Shown: piece after piece, positions 5,478-5,758 of the stretch
How positions within the stretch are numbered: the first letter of the stretch is position 1
Layout: every line of letters starts with the position of its first letter
DNA from: RGIG2206 sp045577615
GTDB taxonomy: Bacteria > Bacillota > Clostridia > Oscillospirales > Acutalibacteraceae
Length of the DNA: 5,758 bases
Direction: 5' to 3'
Assembly: GCA_045577615.1 (NCBI GenBank)
Contig: JAZNIT010000011.1
Coordinates: 1 to 5,758, forward strand
Position numbers and translations under genes: made by a program
The notes under the pieces: model-generated
Seen by the model: only the letters and a program-made list of their open reading frames with translations
Told to the model about the DNA's origin: nothing
Databases searched by the model: none

Positions 5478-5754
5478 GCGGTGAGTCACCGCAGCCAAGA
5501 CGTACCGGTTGCGGTGGTAGTATTTACTACCGACACTCGCCGGGAAGAGCAAATAATATTTAAATTCTTACAATGATTGTTGTTTGTCGAAACGCTTGAA
5601 AGCGCTTCGACAAGCCGCTTTTTAAGCGGATATAGCAAAATTAAATTCTATGATTTAATTTTGCACAACATTCATTGCAATGGATATGGACAAATTTTCA
5701 AAGAAAATTTGCCGCAAAATCAAAGATTTTGTGTCGAAACAAGTTTGTTTCGAC
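5478..5754. repeat. Array of consecutive palindromes downstream of rpmA
   Basis: The gene-free tail holds at least nine inverted repeats in a row: GCGGTGA/TCACCGC (5478-5492), GGTAGT/ACTACC (5516-5531), ACAAT/ATTGT (5570-5580), TTGTCGAA-A-CGCTT with its partner (5584-5613, one mismatch), CCGCTT/AAGCGG (5615-5629), GCAAAATTAAAT/ATTTAATTTTGC (5635-5664), CATTGCAATG (5673-5682), CAAATTTTC/GAAAATTTG (5691-5711), CAAAATC/GATTTTG (5715-5731) and GTCGAAACAA/TTGTTTCGAC (5733-5754). From 5584 on the units sit almost end to end. GTCGAAAC at 5586-5593 and GTTTCGAC at 5747-5754 form terminal inverted repeats of this inner block. No ORF or ribosome binding site is visible. A MITE-like or REP/BIME-like mobile repeat is the likeliest explanation; it may continue past the window. 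Confidence 0.75.
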
Positions 5755-5758
5755 TAAC

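Noticed and set aside
5478..5758. CRISPR array at the right end
   Set aside because: The repeats are different palindromes placed head to tail, not identical direct repeats separated by unique spacers of constant size.

Overview
The window looks like chromosomal DNA of a Gram-positive anaerobe of the class Clostridia, most likely a gut member of the Oscillospirales/Ruminococcaceae. The grounds are strong AAGGAGG-type ribosome binding sites, near-consensus sigma-A promoters, the rplU-prp-rpmA order with a prp-type L27 N-terminal extension, a YabE-like DUF348/G5/3D cell-wall protein, and short palindromic intergenic repeats of the kind common in these genomes. The assignment rests on gene content and style, not on a phylogenetic test.

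Layout. Positions 1-558 (minus) hold the first 186 codons of a secreted protein with a clear signal peptide; its 3' end lies outside the window. It has its own promoter (641-669) and a short 5' UTR with two hairpins. From about 670 to 998 there is no gene: a GC-rich composite of palindromes (789-965) and then the mgtE terminator. mgtE, a Mg2+ channel/transporter, occupies 2324-999 (minus). Its leader is about 200 nt from a good promoter at 2534-2562. It contains a possible 28-codon leader ORF, several helices, and a hairpin that buries the whole mgtE Shine-Dalgarno sequence. Between the mgtE promoter and about 3140 there is no convincing gene. That stretch has an alternating CG tract likely to adopt Z-DNA, a 7-bp-arm hairpin, and T-rich sequence with runs of four or five G.

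A fully consensus promoter (3143-3171) drives a monocistronic gene (3257-4327) for a membrane-anchored DUF348-G5-3D peptidoglycan-active protein, ending in a strong terminator. Next, one promoter (4385-4413) and a probable L21-type leader precede the operon rplU (ribosomal protein L21), prp (cysteine protease) and rpmA (L27, with the extension that Prp removes), closed by a terminator at 5439-5477. The last 280 bases have no gene but hold an unusually dense array of back-to-back palindromes that runs to the window edge.

Functional links. L21, Prp and L27 act together: both ribosomal proteins belong to the 50S subunit and Prp matures L27. The mgtE, 3D-protein and secreted-protein genes are separate transcription units. 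The most distinctive unexplained material is the structured mgtE leader, which shows no M-box signature, and the palindrome array after rpmA.
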